Shown piece after piece: positions 59,501 through 64,000 of a stretch of DNA of 64,000 nucleotides. The stretch covers positions 3,685,001-3,749,000 of the forward strand of contig NC_051094.1 of the NCBI RefSeq assembly GCF_901709675.1, given 5' to 3'. The number at the start of each line of letters is the position of its first letter. Position 1 is the first letter of the stretch. The notes below the pieces were generated by a model. It saw only the letters and a program-made list of their open reading frames with translations, was not told the DNA's origin and ran no database searches. The translations under genes and the position numbers were made by a program. Source of the stretch: Syngnathus acus. Its lineage: Eukaryota; Chordata; Actinopteri; Syngnathiformes; Syngnathidae.

Positions 59501-62500
59501 TAGGGGAGCTTTGTTTCCGCGATGATTTATGACATGTTACGCAATGTCGGGAGAACTATACAATCTTTCACTGTCTGCTCAGGGAATGGTGAGAAATTGT
59601 CAGCCCGCGGCCTTTCAATATCACATCAGCTTCCAAACCCAGGAGACTTTTCTTTCTTTCTTCAGAGGAGTGTTGATGGAAATATTCTCATTTTACATGA
59701 CGTGACTGAAATGTAGCACTAATGCTTTTTGTTTTTATTTCAAAGAGTGACTCCTCATAGAGAGATTTTGCAAATTGGGCCCCCAAGGCCTTTTTGCTTC
59801 ATAATATGAAATTTGGTAGCCTTGTCTGGCGTGAGTCCAGACAGAAAATGTCTCATGAAATAAAGTCCAAAAATACACAGGAACATGTTGGGGCCATTTA
59901 CAAAAAGCGAGTTTGGAGAGATTCATCTGTTGAAACCACTTTAAATTGGCCTCCAAAAAATTGCTAGGCATTCATCACAAGTAGACCCACCGAAACGTCT
60001 CGAGAACCTGTCAAAAGGTTCAGGGAATCGGCCATTTTGGTGTGGGAGGGGCTGTTCAAAGACAAACTCTTCACTTGTTTCACATGAAATCTGGTAGGAA
60101 CGTCTGTCAAGGGTAGACCCACCAAAAAAGTCTCAAGAAACAAAAAAACGGTCGTTTTTATTCAAAATGGTCATTTTTAGGATTACTTTTTATGCATGGA
60201 CTCCCCAGAACGTTTTGGAAAATTTGGCCATTGAAGCCTGTCAGGCTTTGCGACATGAAATCTGGTAGGCAAATTTATCAAAATGTAGCCCCACAAAAAA
60301 AAAATAAGAAGGCTCAAGAACCCAATGATGTACAAAACACAACGGAATCCATCCTCATGGTATGGAGACAACATTTTAGAAGTGAATTTGGCCCATTTCG
60401 TAGGATCCTCCAATGACAAACTAATGTCGGTATCAAAAAAATAAAAAGTCGTTACCGTGGCAGGTTCTATTCCGATGGGCGAAGTAACCATGTCCACAGT
60501 CGGGGGTGCAGTATCCCTCCATGAGATAACTCTGCTGTCCGCAAGCTCGGCAACGTCCCACTCCGTCGCACAGCACGCAGTCGGTGGAGCACGCTGAAAA
60601 AGCAAAACGTCAAATCTCGGATGACGACGTCTCGTCCGTTACGCAAGCAGTCTTACGCTGGCAGGAGTGCGTGGCGGCGTCCAGGAAGTAGTTTCTGCCG
60701 CACCGGAGCACGCATTGACCTCGCAGCGTGACGTGAGGGGGCCGGCATCGCAGGCACCGCCCGGGACCGCTGCACTCCTCGCAGTTGTCGTCGCAGCCTG
60801 CAAACGGGAAACGGACGCAAATAAAAGACCTCCCGCGTGGAATTTCGGTCGACGGGATGCGGTTCGCACGCTTACCGAGGCATCCGTCCCCATCCCGGTA
60901 GAATCCCGGCGGGCAGCTGTGGGCGCAGACGCCGTCCCATAGCACGTCGCCGTCCATGCACTGCAGGCAGTCGGTGCGCAGCGGCCCGCGGCACGCGTTG
61001 CAGCTCCAGTCGCACTCTGCACAGTCCACTTCCGTTTATGTCTCATGGACAAAAAGTTGTTGGAAAGGTTTGGCTGGTCCGCTCGCAGATACCTGTGCAG
61101 GTGCGCGTGGTGCTGTTGAGGTAGTACTGCTGGGCACAGCTTTCGTAGCGGCACTCGCCGAACAGCAGCACCTTGGCCGGGTCGCGGCAGGAAGTGCAGG
61201 CGTCCGCCCCCTCGCAGGTCAGGCACTGCTGCTGGCACGCTGTCAACCACAGCAGCACGCTTACAATTTGGTACTCGGGAGTCACACGATTAAAAAAAAT
61301 GGATAAAAGCCAAAAAAAAAAAAAAAAGTATCAATCTTTTTTTGGGGGGAGCAATTTTACAAGATTAAAGTCTTTTTTTTTTTTTAAAGAATTTTTTAAT
61401 GGGAAACAAAATCAACTCGTGAGAATAATAATTTTTTTAAAAGCTGGAAAATGAAGAAAACGTTTTTTTATCCACAAAATGTCAAAATAAACTCCTATGT
61501 CACCCGAGAATAAAGTTAAGTATTTGTATGAGAATATTGTGATTATCCTTCGGGAATAAAATGGTATATGTCATGTTATGAGGATTTTTTTTCAAGAAAA
61601 ATAAAGTTATATATTTGTAGAAAAATCTGCTGTTTCATAAGAAATACAGTCTTATTTTTTTCAGATTTTTGTTCCAAGACAAAAGTCAGTATTTTTTCCT
61701 CCTAACAAAGATGTACGTATAATTGAGGATTTTTTTTTTTTTTTCAAGAAACACTTATTCTTACACAAATAAAATCTCATTTTTTTCCAAGTCAATCAGA
61801 GACTTTAGATACAAGGAGGACTTTCCAGAAATTCCTGCATGTGCACGCGCTCCTCCTTATAAACAGTATTAGATGTGCAAATAATGTCTGGTGGAGGGAC
61901 AAATTGTAGTCAACGTACAAAATTGCCGTTTGGTTTGGTTGTTCGGACTGACCTTCACAGACCCTGCGGTCGTTTCTGTAGTAACCCATTGGGCACCGGA
62001 GGGCGCACTCCCCGGAGGGCAGCAAAACGCTGGGGGCGTGACAGGAAGTGCAGGCAAGAGGCCCCGCCCCACTGCACGCCTCACATGACTGGTGACATCC
62101 TGGGGAATAAAATGGGATTCTTACACGACAAAGTCAAGCGCTTATTTTTCGATTTGTAGACATGATCAATTGAAATAAAATTGTATTTTTCCCATATATT
62201 TATCGAGAAAAAAGTAACATCTTCCGGAGAAAATTCAGATTAGTCCCAGAAAATAACCCGGGCAAGACCCGCTCCCACGATGTCCGATTTTTCAATTCCA
62301 GGCAGTTCTTACGCAGGCAGGCTCCGTGCCAGCTGTAGTGGTCCTGTGGACAGCTGGGGACGCAGTGGTCGCCTAGCAACAAGGCGCCGTTGCCGGCTCC
62401 TTTGCACCACAGGCAAACACTGCCGACGCCCGTCTGAAGGTCGGCCGTGCACCGCTGGCAATCAGGGCTGCACTCTGGCAACAAATCACATCAGACCATC

Positions 62501-63931
62501 TTAAACAAATTAAAGAAGGACCATCAAGTTAACAGAACTAACCTTCGTTTCAAAACCTGATTTGGAACCTAATTAGGTTTTGAAAACCTAATTGGAAATG
62601 CTAAACCAAGTTTTAAACCCCCCACGCTGTCTTCAAACCAGAATTTTGAACCCTAATTCATCTGAAATGTTATCTTAGAAACCCGTTCTGTTCAGTTGTG
62701 TAGCTAGTTAGCTAGCTAGTTACACAACTCAAGCTAGCTGGATATATAGACAGAAAGACAGACAAAGACAGACAGAGTATGTGTGTGTGTGTGTGTGTGT
62801 GCGTGCGTGCATGTGTGCGTGTGTGTGTGTGTACGAGCCAGTGGCGTGTGAAGGTGGAGGCGTCGGTGAAATAATGACTGCTGTACTTTTATGAGCCCAC
62901 AAGGCATCTTTTATTAAGCAACACTTTAGCTGGACTTGACCCCGTGCCCGATCTCCTGACGTGCGAGAGTGCGTTCGTAAATCTGCGCAGGCGCACCGCT
63001 TAACCGAGCGAGAACAGCGCGCGTCATCATAAAGTGTAATTAAAAGTCTGCCTGCAGCCACTGGTGCGTCTTCTTACCCTCCTCCGTCATTGTCCCAATG
63101 TTCCTCAGAATGTTTTCCATCCTAATCGTTAAAAAGTCATTTTTTTCACCCAGCGAAGATGTCAACTACAACAGCGGCAGGAGGGAACGCTCATGGGACA
63201 TTTTCATTTCATTTAACACAGGATTGTTTTCCGAGGTACTAAAAGTGCGCTTAATCTGTACTTAAGTAGGAGTTCTCTCAAACACCCACCTAACGAACAT
63301 AACATCTCACAATAGCCAGAAATATTCATCCCGAAAATCATTCGTAGGCATATATCCATGTAGGATTGATGAGCATATGACTTTCCATAAACATCAGGGG
63401 GGAAAAAACTAGGCTGAGCTTGAAATGCTTTCAAATGTTGTCAAACAAAACAATGTGCGGCCGTCTAGTGATCAACTGTGGAATTACACACCTTGCACAC
63501 CGGACTGCAAAAAACGTACTCTCGCGACATTCTAAATGAGCCACGGTGTTTGTGTTTAAACTGTCGAATTTTGCTTGTGTCCTATTTTACATTGTCAGTC
63601 TTGGCAGAGGAGAAAGAATACATGACTGACAGTCTTGTTATCTCGTCTGGAGACACGTTCAACTATCCGTCGCTTGAAGGGTTGCCACGCGGACGCTATT
63701 TAAGCACTCAATGGCCTTTGCCATTCTGCGGTAGTATTTGCAAAAGCTGTCAGACTCAGCGCTAAAGAGTGACAACGAGCTCACCGAGGCAGCGGGCCGT
63801 GGAGGCGTGGACGAAGCGTCCCTCCGGGCAGCTGGTCCGGCAGTGTCCCGTTTGCAGGTCGGCCAGCGGGGGGCAAGAGGTGCAGTCGGCCTGGGAGGCG
63901 CCCGAACACGTTTGGCAAGATGGGTGGCAGC
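37829..63931 (-). CDS. fras1: fras1 (Fraser extracellular matrix complex subunit 1), 3' part, 56 exons
   Basis: Encodes 3,252 residues of the large basement-membrane protein mutated in Fraser syndrome, which with FREM1/FREM2 holds epithelium to mesenchyme. The 5' end lies beyond 64,000. Domain order matches FRAS1: furin-like repeats, CSPG/NG2 repeats, five Calx-beta domains, ectodomain, transmembrane helix, short tail. Furin repeats distinguish it from FREM2. Exons in transcript order: 63785-63931, 62313-62474, 61953-62099, 61093-61239, 60876-61016, 60657-60797, 60456-60593, 58612-58903, 58233-58317, 56574-56897, 55716-55875, 55299-55477, 54634-54750, 54402-54516, 54185-54322, 53682-53714, 52933-53064, 52711-52827, 52244-52497, 52020-52171, 51572-51734, 51317-51449, 50962-51134, 50521-50674, 49677-49943, 49282-49470, 49091-49210, 48841-49020, 48609-48733, 48289-48429, 47797-48027, 47604-47717, 47139-47289, 46836-46995, 46495-46663, 45847-46093, 45363-45707, 44926-45086, 44709-44856, 44316-44521, 44064-44220, 42447-42647, 42196-42383, 41856-42131, 41534-41766, 40878-41038, 40598-40812, 40379-40529, 40183-40290, 39950-40109, 39592-39708, 39316-39482, 38987-39192, 38764-38910, 38161-38511, 37829-38053. 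Every junction keeps phase. Confidence 0.95.
38764..42131 (-). other. fras1: fras1 membrane-proximal ectodomain
   Basis: Eleven exons between the last Calx-beta domain and the transmembrane exon. The region has no named domain but is conserved in the family: PCDPHYPKY, FSRRFHVRCVAQA, YDRPYQFNPNVREAS, HTEMEFSFFYDTVLW, QPTQPWIDPGEKDLSC and YGCIQPNKHLKHRFLLL are readable. Confidence 0.9.
42648..44063 (-). other. Long fras1 intron with transposon and AT-rich tail
   Basis: 1.4 kb. Apart from the hAT element at 42676-43446, it consists of AT-rich unique-looking sequence (43740-43970 is almost pure A/T). No exon or RNA gene seen. Confidence 0.75.
42676..43446. mobile_element. hAT-type DNA transposon remnant (771 bp) in a fras1 intron
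   Basis: Ends in the inverted repeat TAGGGGTGTAA ... TTACACCCCTA and is flanked on both sides by the 8-bp duplication ATATTTAC (42668-42675 and 43447-43454), the length typical of hAT elements. Subterminal regions are rich in ATCGAT/ATCGTATCG. No intact transposase; a short MASVQEDEEI-like ORF start near 42933 may be a relic. Confidence 0.88.
53256..53438. mobile_element. Foldback (MITE-like) element, 183 bp, in a fras1 intron
   Basis: Two arms of about 84 bp, nearly perfect reverse complements (53256-53340 and 53355-53438), around a 14-bp loop; shared blocks include AAATGACCTAAAGATGGG and TTCTTGGGACTAT. It would form a long hairpin in RNA or single-stranded DNA. It lies in the 617-bp intron 53065-53681. 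Family unknown. Confidence 0.85.
54751..55298 (-). other. fras1 introns of 300-700 bp with no features
   Basis: This intron, and those at 41039-41533, 46094-46494, 47290-47603, 49944-50520, 53715-54184 and 61240-61952, contain A/T-rich sequence and mononucleotide runs only. A GAGC tetranucleotide run sits at 47573-47600 beside the donor of exon 47604-47717. I see no genes or structured elements in them. Confidence 0.7.
56225..56560. repeat. Degenerate short-period repeat (GG-TTTCAA) in a fras1 intron
   Basis: About 15 loosely spaced copies of GGNTTTCAA or GGCTTTCAA at 15-30-bp intervals, fading toward both sides. The intron is 55876-56573. Confidence 0.6.
56898..58232 (-). other. 1.3-kb fras1 intron with GT microsatellite
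   Basis: Contains a (GT)n run at about 58203-58226 next to the acceptor-side exon 58233-58317, and T-runs near 57042. Nothing else recognised. Confidence 0.7.
58904..60455 (-). other. 1.55-kb fras1 intron with a degenerate repeat block
   Basis: The stretch 59740-60415 contains two or three diverged copies of a roughly 170-bp sequence marked by ATGAAATCTGGTAGG, TAGACCCACCAAAAAA and CTCAAGAA. The rest is unremarkable. Confidence 0.55.
60456..63931 (-). other. fras1: fras1 furin-like cysteine-rich repeats (seven in window)
   Basis: One repeat per exon, each 138-162 nt and phase 1 to phase 1, with C-x(2-3)-C-x(2)-C spacing (for example CHPSCQTCSG, CQRCTADL, CDDNCEECSG, CSTDCVLCDG). The symmetric one-exon-one-repeat layout explains how the array could expand. 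More repeats are expected to the right of the window. The last one (60456-60593) splices directly into the first CSPG repeat. Confidence 0.92.
62475..63784 (-). other. 1.3-kb fras1 intron with simple repeats
   Basis: Includes AACCTAATT-type short repeats (62540-62660), an AGCTAGTT run (62700-62735) and a GT/GC dinucleotide microsatellite (62777-62831). No exon seen; a further furin repeat exon may be absent rather than missed. Confidence 0.7.
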
Positions 63932-64000
63932 CTGAAAGCAGCAAAGGCAAATTTAGAACCCTCACATCATCATCATGAGAAACGCTGACCCAGAACGATT

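Overview
The window is vertebrate nuclear DNA, almost certainly from a teleost fish with a compact genome. Genes are split into many short GT-AG exons, introns are AT-rich with microsatellites and transposon remnants, and the right half carries a clear orthologue of the vertebrate gene FRAS1. All real genes lie on the minus strand; I placed exon boundaries by splice sites and reading-phase continuity.

Left part (1 to about 35,560): a head-to-tail array with a period of about 15.0-15.5 kb, holding three copies of one gene. Gene C is cut by the left window edge (exon 1 at 2961-3021, exons 2-5 down to base 1). Gene A is complete (18049 down to 6231) and gene B is complete (33547 down to 21717). 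A and B each have 35 coding exons that join without a frame error into a predicted 1,320-residue secreted protein. The order is: signal peptide, three C-type lectin domains (CLECT1-3), a second copy of the same three (CLECT4-6), a SUEL/rhamnose-binding (galactose-binding) lectin domain, a discoidin (F5/8 type C) domain, an LCCL domain, a seventh CLECT, stop. There is no transmembrane segment. I cannot match this architecture to a named vertebrate family. The copies are nearly identical even in introns and spacers, yet certain exons (CLECT2, CLECT7, a CLECT1 loop, parts of SUEL and LCCL) differ strongly, mostly by amino-acid changes. This looks like a recently duplicated, diversifying, multi-lectin secreted recognition protein and is the most interesting item here.

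Spacers between the lectin genes hold an AT-rich minisatellite just past each stop codon, a dispersed cassette repeat near each start, and a 206-bp duplication inside intron 1. A degenerate LINE reverse-transcriptase fragment sits in intron 9 of A and B and was duplicated with the unit.

Right part (about 36,085-64,000): the 3' four-fifths of fras1, continuing past the right edge. It has 56 exons encoding 3,252 residues: seven furin-like cysteine-rich repeats, the CSPG/NG2-type repeat array, five Calx-beta domains, a membrane-proximal ectodomain, one transmembrane helix and a short tail ending in the PDZ-ligand sequence DGTEV, followed by a 3' UTR of about 1.7 kb. Its introns contain a small hAT-type element with a perfect 8-bp target-site duplication, and a 183-bp foldback element. 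The lectin array ends about 0.5 kb before the fras1 poly(A) signal, and all four genes are transcribed in the same direction.
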